64,000 nt of DNA from Chlamydia felis Fe/C-56 (GCF_000009945.1 NC_007899.1:1-64000), one strand, 5' to 3'; positions 35,275 through 44,989 are shown, counted from the first letter of the stretch. Notes: generated from the letters alone by a model not told the origin. Translations and numbers: made by a program.

Positions 35275-35865
35275 ATGGGATCGCTTTTCGTTGGGAAAAC
35301 TGCCCCAGATTTTTCTGCACAAGCAGTAGTTGATGGTGAAGTAAAGAATATTTCCTTGAAAGATTATCGTGGTAAATACGTTATTCTTTTCTTTTATCCT
35401 AAAGATTTTACATATGTTTGTCCTACCGAGCTTCATGCTTTTCAACATTCTTTAGAAGAATTCGAATCCCGCGGCGCACAAATTTTGGGGTGCTCCGTTG
35501 ACGATCTTGATACCCACAAGCGTTGGTTAGAAACTGATAAAAAAGCTGGTGGAGTTAAAGGTATTACCTATCCTCTAATTTCTGACACAACTCAGGAGCT
35601 TTCTAAACTCTATAGTGTTTTAGACTTACAGTCTGGATTATCATTCCGTGGATCATTTCTGATCGATAAAGATGGGATAATTAGACATATGGTAATAAAC
35701 GATCTTCCTTTAGGTCGTTCTATAGATGAAGAGCTTCGTGTATTAGACGCGTTAATTTTCTTCGAGAATCATGGATTAGTATGTCCTGCAAATTGGCAGC
35801 AAGGACAGAAAGCTATGGCTCCCAATGAAGAAGGTTTGAAAGAGTACTTCGGAACTATCGATTAG
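35275..35865 (+). CDS. ahpC: Alkyl hydroperoxide reductase C (2-Cys peroxiredoxin)
   Basis: Reduces peroxides. The ATG at 35275 follows AGGGTGG closely and gives 196 residues; the ATG at 35248, directly adjoining the tRNA, is rejected. The peroxidatic Cys49 lies in FYPKDFTYVCPTE and the resolving Cys170 in HGLVCPANW. The catalytic Thr and Arg of the PxxxTxxC site are present. The gene starts 27 bases after tRNA-Arg, so it is probably read from the same primary transcript. No AhpF is nearby; thioredoxin is the likely reductant. It overlaps the next convergent gene by 4 bases. Confidence 0.96.
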   Translation: MGSLFVGKTAPDFSAQAVVDGEVKNISLKDYRGKYVILFFYPKDFTYVCPTELHAFQHSLEEFESRGAQILGCSVDDLDTHKRWLETDKKAGGVKGITYPLISDTTQELSKLYSVLDLQSGLSFRGSFLIDKDGIIRHMVINDLPLGRSIDEELRVLDALIFFENHGLVCPANWQQGQKAMAPNEEGLKEYFGTID

Positions 35866-36260
35866 AAAGCTTTGTTAAAAGTTAGTAAATCATAGAGATC
35901 TTGTTCGAAGAACAGAAGGAAACTTTTGTATTTTCGGCAGAGAGATTTAGAGGCCTCTATAATGTGTTGGTCCCCAACGCCGGGAAGGCCCATCGCAATG
36001 ATATTTTTTAAAGTCGTTTGAGTATTTAGGAAGTGTAGCCCAAAAAAGTAACTATCTACGCAATAACCCTCTTCCTTTACTCTAAAGTAAAGCACATCGT
36101 ATTTATACATTAATGCTTGTATGGCCAAAGCTATTCCCGACTTTGATGTTGCGGATCCTCCTCCTAAATGGTCATAAAGATCTGCTGTACTACGACATAA
36201 ATAAGCAGTATCGTAGCTTCCTTTTTCTGCTTCACCAAATAAAGCAATAGTCTGTTTCAT
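35862..36260 (-). CDS. Hypothetical protein (CT602-like)
   Basis: 132 residues, soluble, without signal peptide or membrane segment. It begins with MKQTIALFGEAEKG, a strand-loop resembling a nucleotide-binding start but without a P-loop. A GGGSATSKSG segment near 33-42 is small-residue rich and might bind a ligand. The rest alternates helices and strands. It converges on ahpC with a 4-base overlap. Conserved position in chlamydiae suggests it is real. Function is unknown. Confidence 0.7.
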   Translation of the reverse strand: MKQTIALFGEAEKGSYDTAYLCRSTADLYDHLGGGSATSKSGIALAIQALMYKYDVLYFRVKEEGYCVDSYFFGLHFLNTQTTLKNIIAMGLPGVGDQHIIEASKSLCRKYKSFLLFFEQDLYDLLTFNKAF

Positions 36261-36359
36261 TGAATTATAGATAAATCAAGCTTTATCGCTGATCCTACAA
36301 AAGATTTTGTTTATTATCTATAGCGAGAAATAAATATTAGTTACGGAAAATACAGACGA

Positions 36360-36974
36360 TTATTTCTTATGCTCTGGCAAACAAAGCTTTTGATTGGCGT
36401 AAATAACATCAGAATTTAGTTTATTAAGTTTTTTTAATTCCGCGACCGGGATTTTATATTTCGTAGCAATTTTCCCTAAGGTTTCTCCAGGTTGTACAAC
36501 ATGGATATGAGAAGGAACCTCATTAGAAAGATCGGTATAAGTTTCTGGAGAAGAGCCGTCAACAAGAGCAAGAAGAGAACGTCGTAAAAGACGAATGTCT
36601 TGAGAAAGTGTTTTATGGTGTTGCTGTACTTCTTGAAGTTTGTTTTGCAGCGTAGATTGGATATCTTTTACAGAAGCGGTAAGAACTGAAACTGTTTTTG
36701 CTAGGGTTTTGTATTCGATTTCTAATTGTTGGATTTGTTTTGTAAGAGCGTCCGGTTTTGTAGACGACAGTTTTTGTATTTTACTATCCTGCTCATCTAT
36801 ACGATCAGCTAACATCTGGATGTCCGCTTCATGACATAACAATTTTGCAGAAGCGTCTTCTACTTCTGCAAGCACTGCTTGTAGGGACGGAGACTTTCCG
36901 GCTTCCGCAGGAAGTACCGCTCCTAGACAAAACCATAATCCGCAATAGAACAAATATTTACAATTAACGTGCAT
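36360..36974 (-). CDS. Exported coiled-coil protein with LysM peptidoglycan-binding domain (CT601-like)
   Basis: The ATG at 36974 gives 204 residues with a signal peptide (1-23, ending LPAEA); the longer frame adds 15 residues encoded within pal. A coiled coil spans about 30-125 (heptads with Leu, Ile and Gln). The C-terminal LysM domain (about 155-200) reads HVVQPGETLGKIATKYKIPV and NKLNSDVIYANQKLCLP. It overlaps the pal 3' end by 11 bases and is the last gene of the Tol-Pal run. Probably a periplasmic protein touching septal peptidoglycan. No amidase motif is present. Confidence 0.85.
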   Translation of the reverse strand: MHVNCKYLFYCGLWFCLGAVLPAEAGKSPSLQAVLAEVEDASAKLLCHEADIQMLADRIDEQDSKIQKLSSTKPDALTKQIQQLEIEYKTLAKTVSVLTASVKDIQSTLQNKLQEVQQHHKTLSQDIRLLRRSLLALVDGSSPETYTDLSNEVPSHIHVVQPGETLGKIATKYKIPVAELKKLNKLNSDVIYANQKLCLPEHKK

Positions 36975-37539
36975 GGACTTTGAATTCTGTACGACGATTT
37001 TGTTGCCAGGCAAGCTCATTATGACCTGAGTTTATTGGCTGCTCTTTTCCGTAAGATATCGTAAATAAACGTTCTGGAGAAATTCCTTGTTTAATTAGAT
37101 GTTGCTTAACAGCATTAGCGCGGCGTGCTCCTAAGGCTAAATTATAAGCAGCAGCTCCGCGTTCGTCAGTATGACCTTCTATATAGAGCGTTGTTTTTGG
37201 AGATTTTTGCATCTGACGAACAAGGCTAGATAAAATAGCAAGGTTTTCTTCGCCTTTAATGGTATAACTGTCAGTTGCAAATGTGATATTCCGGAAGGAA
37301 ACCGATTGGCTACTTGTTTGGTATAACTGCTCTTCTTTAGAATCATAGGAATCAGCAAAATTTTGATTCATCTCTTCATCAGTATAAAGAGGAACAAAAG
37401 CAAAGTTTTGTTTTTTTCTTTTGGGACGTTGACAGTCTTGGCAAGTAATATCCCAATCACCGCAAGGATAAGAGCATGAAGGCAGGGCGAAAAGGGCGAG
37501 TAAAAAACAACCCAATACGCTTAAATATTTCTTTTTCAT
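36964..37539 (-). CDS. pal: Peptidoglycan-associated lipoprotein Pal
   Basis: Outer-membrane lipoprotein binding peptidoglycan and TolB. The 191-residue precursor has a lipobox ending ALPSC with Cys22 as lipidation site. The OmpA-like domain (about 75-188) has the motif IEGHTDERGAAAYNLALGAR, whose Asp and Arg bind diaminopimelate, and ends with NRRTEFKVHA. The N-terminal linker is Cys-rich and basic. It lies 10 bases after tolB and overlaps the LysM gene. Confidence 0.95.
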   Translation of the reverse strand: MKKKYLSVLGCFLLALFALPSCSYPCGDWDITCQDCQRPKRKKQNFAFVPLYTDEEMNQNFADSYDSKEEQLYQTSSQSVSFRNITFATDSYTIKGEENLAILSSLVRQMQKSPKTTLYIEGHTDERGAAAYNLALGARRANAVKQHLIKQGISPERLFTISYGKEQPINSGHNELAWQQNRRTEFKVHAR

Positions 37540-37549
37540 AAGATTCTCT

Positions 37550-38833
37550 TTATTGGTTATTAGGGAATCCTCCCCAGGAAGGGAAACGTTTTTCCCCCAA
37601 TCCTATAACAATTTTGTTAGTTTTTTGGGTAATCAGACTTAATAAATAAAGCTCTGATTCTCCTGAATTTCCCGCGCTATAAACAAGGTGATGACTATCA
37701 ATAGCCCATGAAGGCCCTTCCTTATCTATAGGAGTTGTTGTTAGTTGGTAATCTTTTCCTGTGGAAAGGTCGTATAGGCAAATTTGCCGAACACCCTTAA
37801 TTACAGAGCAAAAGGCTATTTTTTTACCATCCGGAGACCATGAAGGGCAACTGCTATTTCTATATTTTTTGGTTAGTAGACGTGGAGTTTGGATTTCAGG
37901 ATCTACTTGAATGATGTATAGGCGTGGTCTGCCGTCTTTATTAGAAACAAAAACTAATTTAGAACCATCGGGACTAAAAGAGGGGTTGCCCTGTGTTCCA
38001 AAAGATTCATTCAAAACTCTGCGAGGTTTGCCCATAGCTCCTTGGGATGGCGAAAAACCCTGAAGGAATAAATCAGGATTCCCGTAAGCATCCGAGATAA
38101 AAGCTAACTGTTTTTTCCTCGGAGAAAAGACCGGCATAAACTGATTCCCTTGTAAATTGAGAACTTTTTTTCCTGAGGTATTCTCTAAAGAACCTAGAAA
38201 AATTTTGGGAATGCCAAATTTGTAAGAAACATAGAAGTAGGGGTTATTGCTGCCTATGTTCAGCCAGTTTGGAGTAATGGATAAGGAATTTTCTTGCGTA
38301 AGGGCTCGTAAATTCTCCCCGTCATAATCTACCGACCAAAGCTCTCCCTGTTTTAATTCGCCATCATGAGGATTCTTACTTAATGAGAAAACTATTTTTC
38401 CAGAACTAATTCCAGGAACTCTGGTAAGGGCGTAGTGGATCTTATCTGCTACCTCATGTATTTTTTGTCGGTTGATAGCGATGTCTTCCGTAAGCACTAA
38501 AGAATGAAAAGGTCGAGGGTTGTGAGTGCCTCGGGATAGGGTAAATACAAGTTCAGGATAGTGAGAAGAAATAACAATACTAAACGGTGCGGATATTTCT
38601 CCGGATTTAACAAGAAGGGGTTGAAGACGATCTCCGAGAGCTAGATCCTTGACGAAGATACTGCATAATGAGCGTAGGTATTTTGTCTGTTTTGCATCAT
38701 TAGGACCGATATTCAGCTCTACATGAATAGGTAAAAGGGTGTTTTCCGAGCGTACGGAAACTTCTAAATCTTTAGCATAGAGGGAAACCATTCCAAAAAT
38801 TAGGAAGGTACTGACAAATAAACGTCGTAACAT
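37550..38833 (-). CDS. tolB: Tol-Pal system periplasmic beta-propeller TolB
   Basis: The 427-residue product from the ATG at 38833 has a signal peptide (1-20, ending LYA). AGGGG lies about nine bases before this ATG, whereas the ATG at 38863 has no ribosome site. The N-terminal alpha/beta domain (about 21-155) is followed by a propeller with repeated WD40-like blades: [38 protein letters not shown] and [12 protein letters not shown]. It links Pal with TolA. It lies 19 bases after the TolA-like gene and before pal. Confidence 0.93.
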   Translation of the reverse strand: MLRRLFVSTFLIFGMVSLYAKDLEVSVRSENTLLPIHVELNIGPNDAKQTKYLRSLCSIFVKDLALGDRLQPLLVKSGEISAPFSIVISSHYPELVFTLSRGTHNPRPFHSLVLTEDIAINRQKIHEVADKIHYALTRVPGISSGKIVFSLSKNPHDGELKQGELWSVDYDGENLRALTQENSLSITPNWLNIGSNNPYFYVSYKFGIPKIFLGSLENTSGKKVLNLQGNQFMPVFSPRKKQLAFISDAYGNPDLFLQGFSPSQGAMGKPRRVLNESFGTQGNPSFSPDGSKLVFVSNKDGRPRLYIIQVDPEIQTPRLLTKKYRNSSCPSWSPDGKKIAFCSVIKGVRQICLYDLSTGKDYQLTTTPIDKEGPSWAIDSHHLVYSAGNSGESELYLLSLITQKTNKIVIGLGEKRFPSWGGFPNNQ

Positions 38834-38852
38834 TCCAATAGCCCCTACTGTG

Positions 38853-39608
38853 TTAAGACTCATTACTCAGGAGTTTAATATGAAAAACGATATTTTTCGA
38901 GATTTTGTATTTGTCCAAGAATTTTTTAAAGGGAATTTCATAGATACGCATGAGAATTAATTGCTTTTCTGCTTCGCTAATTTCAGATAATAAAACGCAA
39001 TCATGGATAGTCCCTTGAGGAGTTAAGATTAGCTTTACTCTTACTTCCCTGGAAAAAGGCAGCACAATATATTCACGGAGTAATTGGCATAGTTCTTCTT
39101 CTTGAGTCATTGCTAAAGATGAGTGTACGGTAAGTTCTCTGCTTTTAGGAAGAGATAGGTCGGCAAGCTGCGCATTGCTATCGTCAAGATGTTGCGAGAG
39201 CGTTTTTGTAAGATTTGCAATGGCCTTAAGCTTTGCCTTTCTTTCAAGGGTATTTTTTTGGACCATTTTATCTTCTGTTTGAGGTTTTGGCGCAGGCTTT
39301 TCTTTTTCTACCGTCTTAGGAATCGGAATTTTTTTAACGCTATCCAGCTTTTTCTTTTCTATAGGTGTTTTAGAAGTCTGCTTTTGATCGAGTTTTTCAA
39401 CAGTAGTTTGTTTGGTTAAGATTGTTTGTGCTGGTGTGGGAGGTTTTGGCTGCGTTGTTACATGAGGGGGATCTCTGAAAGTAACGAGTTTTTCTTTGAA
39501 AGGAAGTAGTTTGGGTTGTTTTTTTTGCGTTGGAGAGCACACAAGGAGAATGAGACAGGCTCCGTGGAAAATCGTTGCAAAGAGAATATAGGGGAGCGTT
39601 TTTTTCAT
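38853..39608 (-). CDS. TolA/TonB-like energy-transducing protein (CT598-like)
   Basis: 251 residues: an N-terminal membrane helix (about 6-24), a long Lys/Pro/Thr-rich periplasmic spacer (about 30-125), and a C-terminal domain (about 160-250) with the TonB/TolA pattern [24 protein letters not shown]. It is placed between exbD and tolB, exactly where tolA sits in Tol operons. Sequence similarity to E. coli TolA is too weak to see by eye; position and layout decide the call. It lies 2 bases after exbD. Confidence 0.82.
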   Translation of the reverse strand: MKKTLPYILFATIFHGACLILLVCSPTQKKQPKLLPFKEKLVTFRDPPHVTTQPKPPTPAQTILTKQTTVEKLDQKQTSKTPIEKKKLDSVKKIPIPKTVEKEKPAPKPQTEDKMVQKNTLERKAKLKAIANLTKTLSQHLDDSNAQLADLSLPKSRELTVHSSLAMTQEEELCQLLREYIVLPFSREVRVKLILTPQGTIHDCVLLSEISEAEKQLILMRIYEIPFKKFLDKYKISKNIVFHIKLLSNES

Positions 39609-39610
39609 AA

Positions 39611-40018
39611 TTAGCTTTTTAAAGCTATATGGAGTTCGTGAAATCCAGCCGATTCTATAGTTGTTTTTACTTCTTGGTACAATTTAAAAGGTGTCTCCCC
39701 ATCTTGCAATAACAAAGGCACCCTATTTGGGTGCTGCTGATGTAAAAGAGAGAGTTGTGTTTTTAACTCTCCTAAAGAGAGAGCTCGATCATTGAGAGTG
39801 ATCGTACGGTCTGCGAAAACTTTGATTATTGTTTGGGGTTCATTGTTTTCCCCAAGAACCTTATGATTTTCTGCCCCAGGGGCTAATGCTATAGAGTCTA
39901 GTCTTATTAAAGGCATAGCAATCATAAACGCCATTAAAATAACAAAGACAATATCAATTAATGGAGTGAGATTGACGCTAGGGTCTTCTTCAGTATCTTC
40001 AACGATAATACGTTTCAT
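39611..40018 (-). CDS. exbD: ExbD/TolR proton-channel protein
   Basis: 135 residues with one membrane helix (about 17-40). The conserved proton-carrying Asp lies in NLTPLIDIVFVILM near residue 23. The periplasmic domain ends with EVKTTIESAGF. Works with ExbB to couple proton flow to TolA movement. Its start overlaps the exbB stop by 4 bases. Confidence 0.93.
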   Translation of the reverse strand: MKRIIVEDTEEDPSVNLTPLIDIVFVILMAFMIAMPLIRLDSIALAPGAENHKVLGENNEPQTIIKVFADRTITLNDRALSLGELKTQLSLLHQQHPNRVPLLLQDGETPFKLYQEVKTTIESAGFHELHIALKS

Positions 40019-40713
40019 AAATTTGTCTGACGATACTTAACTTCTATGGAATTTAGCAGCAAATATGCTGTCTGCTCGATTTCTAAAATTAATCGAGAAG
40101 AATGAGCCTTGAGGTAGTTAAACCCTATCAAAGATGGAATAGCAACAAATAAACCTACAATTGTGGTCCCCAATGCTGTTGCAAGTCCTTCCATCATCGC
40201 CGTTCCGCCAGCATGCCCTGTGCTAATATGCGAAAAAGCTACCAAAATACCCCAAACAGTCCCTAAAAGACCTAAAAAAGGCGCTAAACTGATAGTCGTG
40301 GCGGGAATAAAGTTATTCTCGTGCATAATTGCGCGGTATTTGGGCATAATCGCTCCCAAGAGAGTCTCTAGAGATTGTATGTCTTCCATAGACAATACCG
40401 GGCCGTGGTCTGGAGCTTGTTGACGATTCTTATCGAGAAGTTCTAAAGCTCCCCTCTTAATAGTAAAATAAAGGTCAGCAAAAGGATTTAATTCCGGATG
40501 AATTTCCAGAGACAAGGGGGCGTGACGATTTTTTATTAAGAAATCCTTAAGAGACTTGCCTGATTTTAGAAATTTTTTTTGAATGGCAAGCTTTTGATGT
40601 AGTACTGTCCAAGTGCATAGGGAAAGGATCAGTAAGCTGAAGAATATCCCCTTGCCGAAAAGATCGGCTTCTCTGTAGGCCTGGATAATGGGATTATGGG
40701 AGAGTTGCAGCAT
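40015..40713 (-). CDS. exbB: ExbB/TolQ proton-channel protein
   Basis: 232 residues with three membrane helices (about 20-40, 137-160 and 180-200). The MotA/TolQ/ExbB signature is seen in PFLGLLGTVWGILVAF and AMMEGLATALGTTIVGLFVAIPSLIGFNYL. It forms the pentameric channel with ExbD. It is the first gene of the minus-strand Tol operon and is divergent from dsbD with about 170 bases between. Confidence 0.94.
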   Translation of the reverse strand: MLQLSHNPIIQAYREADLFGKGIFFSLLILSLCTWTVLHQKLAIQKKFLKSGKSLKDFLIKNRHAPLSLEIHPELNPFADLYFTIKRGALELLDKNRQQAPDHGPVLSMEDIQSLETLLGAIMPKYRAIMHENNFIPATTISLAPFLGLLGTVWGILVAFSHISTGHAGGTAMMEGLATALGTTIVGLFVAIPSLIGFNYLKAHSSRLILEIEQTAYLLLNSIEVKYRQTNL

Positions 40714-40884
40714 AGAGTATAAAATTCTTTACATAGTGGGGGGATCGTACAAAAGACGATCCTATCAAAATTCTGCTATAGAGCCAAGTGGGTTTTGTTA
40801 AAGAGATTTACGAAATCGGTTGTAAAAATAAAACTATAAATAATGTATAATTATCTACCTGATTTAGAAATAATTGGAGTTGTT

Positions 40885-43026
40885 TTGAATAAAATCAAAA
40901 AGCATTTTCAAACTATACTAGTGGCTTTTCTATTTTCTTTACCTGCCTTTACTGAGTGTGGTCAGAAATTGCATGCCGCGGAGCCCGTAGTGGAACAGGT
41001 TGCACCGGGAGCCACTCTAATTTCTGAGGGGACCCATATTCCCAAGGGTGAGGTGTTTAGAGTGGGGGTTCGGGTATCCGCTCTTAAGGGAAGCCATATT
41101 TACTGGAAAAACCCTGGGGAAGAGGGTAGCCCGCTAAGAATTCATTGGAATTTACCCAAGGGATTCGTTGTTGAGGAGGAACACTGGCCTTCTCCAAAGG
41201 TTTTCGAAGAAGACGGCACAACATTCTTCGGTTATGACGATAACGCTCTTATTGTTGCCGATATTCGTGCTCCGAAAAACGGAGATGATCGAGAATCTGT
41301 TGTATTAAAGGTTCACGTTGAGTGGTTGGCTTGTGGGGAAAGTTGCGTACCCGGAAATGCCGATTTGGAACTAGCTCTTCCGTATCGTGATGGTGCGGCT
41401 ACTCTATATCCTGAAAAATCTGCAGAGTTTGCTCAAACGCTACAGGCTCAACCTCGTCTGTTGAAAGATGATCGTGCGATTACTTTAGGGCGCAGTCAGG
41501 AAGGCGAGATTATTTTAAATATTACTGGCCAGCAAAACCGTGCAGAGAAAGCCTGGTTTATCTCAGAGAAAGCTGACAAAATTTTTGCATATTCAGAAGA
41601 AGCTATAAAAGAGGCTTCCGGGACGGCCTGGAAACTGAAAGTAAAAACTCTAGCGGGAGTTCAGAAGAATCAGGAATTACAGGGAGTTCTATTACTTACA
41701 GATAGCGCCGGTCACGAGGTTGAATCTTTTGCAGTTCGTGGTCAAATTAATGATTCTGGAGAATCGGCTTCCGATTTGTGGAATTACATAACGATTGTAG
41801 CTATGGCGTTCCTCGGGGGACTTCTTCTTAATATTATGCCCTGTGTTCTACCTTTAGTTACTCTAAAGGTGTATGGATTAATAAAATCGGCAGGAGAGCA
41901 TCGTTCCTCTGTAATTATCAATGGACTGTGCTTTACTTTAGGAGTCGTCGGTTGTTTCTGGGGATTGGCTGGAGTTGCTTTTCTCTTAAAAATGTTAGGA
42001 CATAACATTGGATGGGGTTTCCAACTTCAAGAACCAATGTTTGTGGCGACATTGATCATCGTATTCTTCCTGTTTGCTTTAAGCTCTTTAGGTTTATTTG
42101 AAACAGGCGCAATGTTTGCGAACTTAGGTGCGAAACTACGCCCTACAGGTTCTGGAGATTCTAGGAATAAAGCTGTGGGAGCTGTGTTTAACGGGGTATT
42201 GGCTACGTTAGTAACTACTCCATGTACGGGACCGTTTTTGGGTTCTATTTTGGGGCTCGTAATGTCATTGTCGTTTATCAAGCAGTTGACGATATTTACA
42301 TCCATTGGTTTGGGAATGGCATCGCCATATCTTGTGTTTTCTGTATTTCCTAAGATGCTTTCAGTTCTTCCTAAACCCGGAAGCTGGATGAGCACATTTA
42401 AACAGCTTACTGGATTTATGTTATTAGGAACGGTAACTTGGTTAGCGTGGATCTTTGGTTCAGAAACAAGCACTACAGCGCTGATCATCCTTCTTGCGGG
42501 ATTGTGGCTTGCAGGTATAGGCGCTTGGATTTTAGGGAAATGGGGTTCTCCGGTTTCTCCGAAGAAACAAAGAATGGTTGTTTCAGCGTTGTTTTTCGGA
42601 TGTATAACAGGTGCCCTGTCTTTAAGTTTTGTTGCCTCCAGGCATTTCTCTGGAGAGGGAGAAACCGTTGTTATTCAAGAAAACAATGCTTGGCAACCGT
42701 TTTCCGCAACCAAACTTGCTCAGTTGCGTAAAGAAGGCCATGCGGTGTTTGTGAACTTCACAGCTAAGTGGTGTTTGACATGCCAGATGAATAAACCTGT
42801 GTTGTACGCAAGTGCGGTACAGGAGATGTTTAAAGAACACGGGGTAGTGACCCTAGAGGCTGATTGGACCCGCAAGGATCCGGGTATTACTGAGGAGCTG
42901 GCACGTTTAGGACGAGCAAGTGTTCCCTCCTATGTCTATTATCCTGCGGATCAGTCTGATCCTATAGTACTTCCTGAGAAGATTACGCAATCAGTTCTTG
43001 AGAGCATGGTTTTCTCAAAAAACTAA
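40885..43026 (+). CDS. dsbD: Thiol:disulfide interchange protein DsbD
   Basis: Carries electrons from cytosolic thioredoxin to periplasmic partners. TTG at 40885 is preferred because GGAG lies five bases upstream and the product then starts with a signal peptide (about 1-30, ending LHA). The ATG at 40843 has no ribosome site and adds 14 residues. The N-terminal domain has the Cys pair in WLACGESCVPG. The membrane domain has its redox Cys in LNIMPCVLPLVTLK and VTTPCTGPFLGS. The C-terminal thioredoxin domain has KWCLTCQMNK. Important because the chlamydial outer membrane is stabilised by disulfides that are reduced at entry. Confidence 0.93.
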   Translation: MNKIKKHFQTILVAFLFSLPAFTECGQKLHAAEPVVEQVAPGATLISEGTHIPKGEVFRVGVRVSALKGSHIYWKNPGEEGSPLRIHWNLPKGFVVEEEHWPSPKVFEEDGTTFFGYDDNALIVADIRAPKNGDDRESVVLKVHVEWLACGESCVPGNADLELALPYRDGAATLYPEKSAEFAQTLQAQPRLLKDDRAITLGRSQEGEIILNITGQQNRAEKAWFISEKADKIFAYSEEAIKEASGTAWKLKVKTLAGVQKNQELQGVLLLTDSAGHEVESFAVRGQINDSGESASDLWNYITIVAMAFLGGLLLNIMPCVLPLVTLKVYGLIKSAGEHRSSVIINGLCFTLGVVGCFWGLAGVAFLLKMLGHNIGWGFQLQEPMFVATLIIVFFLFALSSLGLFETGAMFANLGAKLRPTGSGDSRNKAVGAVFNGVLATLVTTPCTGPFLGSILGLVMSLSFIKQLTIFTSIGLGMASPYLVFSVFPKMLSVLPKPGSWMSTFKQLTGFMLLGTVTWLAWIFGSETSTTALIILLAGLWLAGIGAWILGKWGSPVSPKKQRMVVSALFFGCITGALSLSFVASRHFSGEGETVVIQENNAWQPFSATKLAQLRKEGHAVFVNFTAKWCLTCQMNKPVLYASAVQEMFKEHGVVTLEADWTRKDPGITEELARLGRASVPSYVYYPADQSDPIVLPEKITQSVLESMVFSKN

Positions 43027-43054
43027 TTTTACATAGATAACTCGTCTTATTTTT

Positions 43055-43086
43055 GGGGTGTATTTGTATAAATACACCCCTTTTTT
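43055..43086 (+). terminator. Rho-independent terminator after dsbD
   Basis: A perfect 11-pair stem (43055-43065 with 43070-43080) with a 4-base loop, followed by six T residues (43081-43086). It lies 29 bases after the dsbD stop. Confidence 0.92.
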
Positions 43087-43196
43087 GTCCCTTTGTATTA
43101 AGAAAAACTTCCCTCGAAGTCGATTCTTTTGAAGATATTTCATGAAGAAATGTATGATCATGGATTTTCTTATCCAAATTTAAAAGGAGAAGATCC

Positions 43197-43997
43197 ATGA
43201 ATTTAGCAGATGCTCATGTTCATCTTTCGGACGATGCCTTTGTTGAGGATGCTAATGATGTGATTCAACGTGCAAAAAATGCGGGAATTTCTCTCCTTGT
43301 GAATGTCACTACAACTATTAACGAGCTAAATAAGTCTTTTGCTTATGCCGAAAGATTCTCAGATTTGCGTTTTTGTCATGTTGCGGGAACGCCTCCGCAA
43401 GATGCTCATATAGACATAGAAGAGCATTTTCACTATTTCCAAGGTTTTGCTCAGGCTGGGAAATTATCCGCTATTGGCGAGGTTGGCCTGGATTATTGTT
43501 TTGCTGAAGATGATATGGCGAAAGATCGCCAGAAAGAAGTCCTAAAGAGGTATTTATCCTTAGCTCTAGAATATGAGCTCCCCCTTGTTGTGCACTGTAG
43601 AGGTGCTTTCGAGGATTTTTTCCATATGATAGATCAATATTATCATCATGACAAGCGTTCTTGCCCCGGCATGTTGCATTGTTTTACAGGATCTTTAGAG
43701 GAAGCTCGGGAACTTCTTTCTCGAGGATGGTTCATCTCTATTAGCGGGATCGTTACGTTTAAAAATGCTCAGGATCTACGTTCTGTAGTTTCTCAGATTC
43801 CTTTAGAGCATTTGTTGATAGAAACTGATGCTCCTTTTCTTTCTCCTACTCCTTATCGAGGAAAGAAAAATGAACCCGCTTATATTACACATACGATAGA
43901 AGCTATTGCTGATATTCATGGTATGGACCCTCATGAACTTGCAGATATAGCCTGTAGCAATGTTGTGCGTTTTTTAGAGGGGCATAAAAAAGGGTAG
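43197..43997 (+). CDS. TatD-family metal-dependent hydrolase (DNase-like)
   Basis: 266-residue TIM-barrel. Metal ligands are in ADAHVHLSDD at the start (normally DxHxH), Glu in IGEVGLDYCF, His in LVVHCRGAFE, His in MLHCFTGSLEEA and Asp in LLIETDAPFLSPTPYRG. TatD proteins have 3'-5' DNase and quality-control roles. AAGGAG precedes the ATG. It lies after the dsbD terminator and 94 bases before sdhC. Confidence 0.93.
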   Translation: MNLADAHVHLSDDAFVEDANDVIQRAKNAGISLLVNVTTTINELNKSFAYAERFSDLRFCHVAGTPPQDAHIDIEEHFHYFQGFAQAGKLSAIGEVGLDYCFAEDDMAKDRQKEVLKRYLSLALEYELPLVVHCRGAFEDFFHMIDQYYHHDKRSCPGMLHCFTGSLEEARELLSRGWFISISGIVTFKNAQDLRSVVSQIPLEHLLIETDAPFLSPTPYRGKKNEPAYITHTIEAIADIHGMDPHELADIACSNVVRFLEGHKKG

Positions 43998-44091
43998 CCT
44001 GTCTTTGATTGTCTAGTAAAAATCACTTCACATAATTCTGATGAAGCTTTTATGGTCTCTAGAAAAAGGGTTTGTGAAATAAAGGCTTACG

Positions 44092-44985
44092 ATGAATGAA
44101 AGGGAAACATGTTCTGAACTATCTCAGAAGCCATGGAAGTACTACACTAGCTTTGCTTTACGTTGTGTTCATTCTTTAGCAGGAGTTGCATTTACGTTGT
44201 TTCTCTGCGAGCATATATTTACTAATATGCTTGCTTCTTCTTATTTTAAAGAGGGAGGGGGATTTGTTCGTTTGGTGAGCAGGTTTCATCAGATTCCTGG
44301 TCTTCAGATCATAGAAATCGTTTTTTTAGCCTTACCTTTTATTTTTCATGCTATCATAGGAATTGCTTATCTCTTCCAGTCAAAATGTAACTCGGGAGTT
44401 TTTGATGGCAGCAAGCCTTCGTTAAATTATGCGAGAAACATTGCTTATACCTGGCAGAGAAGAACAGCATGGATTTTACTTTTTGGGATTGTTTTTCACG
44501 TTGTTCAGTTTCGTTTTCTTCGTTATCCCTTTCATGTAGAGCTGCATGGGCAGACTTATTATGCTGTGGATATCAATGCCGCTCGATATACAGCGATAGT
44601 TCGTGGTACTAAGGGATTTTTCACTATAAATTTCTCGGCTCCACAAACAGCAACGATCCGTTTAGATAAAGAGGATTTTGAAGGCGACGCTATTTCTAAA
44701 ATATCAGAAAACAAAGAATATCTTCTTACATCTAATGTAGGGACTGCTTTTCTTTATATTGTTCGGGATTCTTTAGGATCCCTATGGATGGCGATTTTCT
44801 ATACTTTATTAGTGATCGCCGCAGCATTTCATGGATTTAATGGTTTCTGGACATTTTGTTCCCGGTGGGGAGTTGTGATCTCTTTACGTTCTCAAGCTCT
44901 TTTACGTAATTTGTGTTATTGTGCCATGGTTGTAGTTGCGGCCATGGGCATTAGTGTGATCTGGAATTTGTATAGCGTGGCATAA
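44092..44985 (+). CDS. sdhC: Succinate dehydrogenase cytochrome b subunit
   Basis: Membrane anchor and quinone or haem-binding subunit of complex II. At 297 residues it is longer than usual B-type subunits (about 200-230). Five membrane helices are likely (about 22-42, 75-97, 123-143, 220-245 and 268-290). Candidate haem histidines are in RCVHSLAGV, FHQIPG, FHAIIG, FHVVQF and FHGFNG. The extra length is a roughly 80-residue soluble insertion between helices 3 and 4. No SdhD follows, as in the one-anchor type. It ends 4 bases before sdhA. Confidence 0.9.
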   Translation: MNERETCSELSQKPWKYYTSFALRCVHSLAGVAFTLFLCEHIFTNMLASSYFKEGGGFVRLVSRFHQIPGLQIIEIVFLALPFIFHAIIGIAYLFQSKCNSGVFDGSKPSLNYARNIAYTWQRRTAWILLFGIVFHVVQFRFLRYPFHVELHGQTYYAVDINAARYTAIVRGTKGFFTINFSAPQTATIRLDKEDFEGDAISKISENKEYLLTSNVGTAFLYIVRDSLGSLWMAIFYTLLVIAAAFHGFNGFWTFCSRWGVVISLRSQALLRNLCYCAMVVVAAMGISVIWNLYSVA

Positions 44986-44989
44986 GAGT

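Noticed and set aside
42027-42488. 153-codon frame antisense to dsbD
   Set aside because: A mirror of the membrane-domain codons of DsbD; no independent support.
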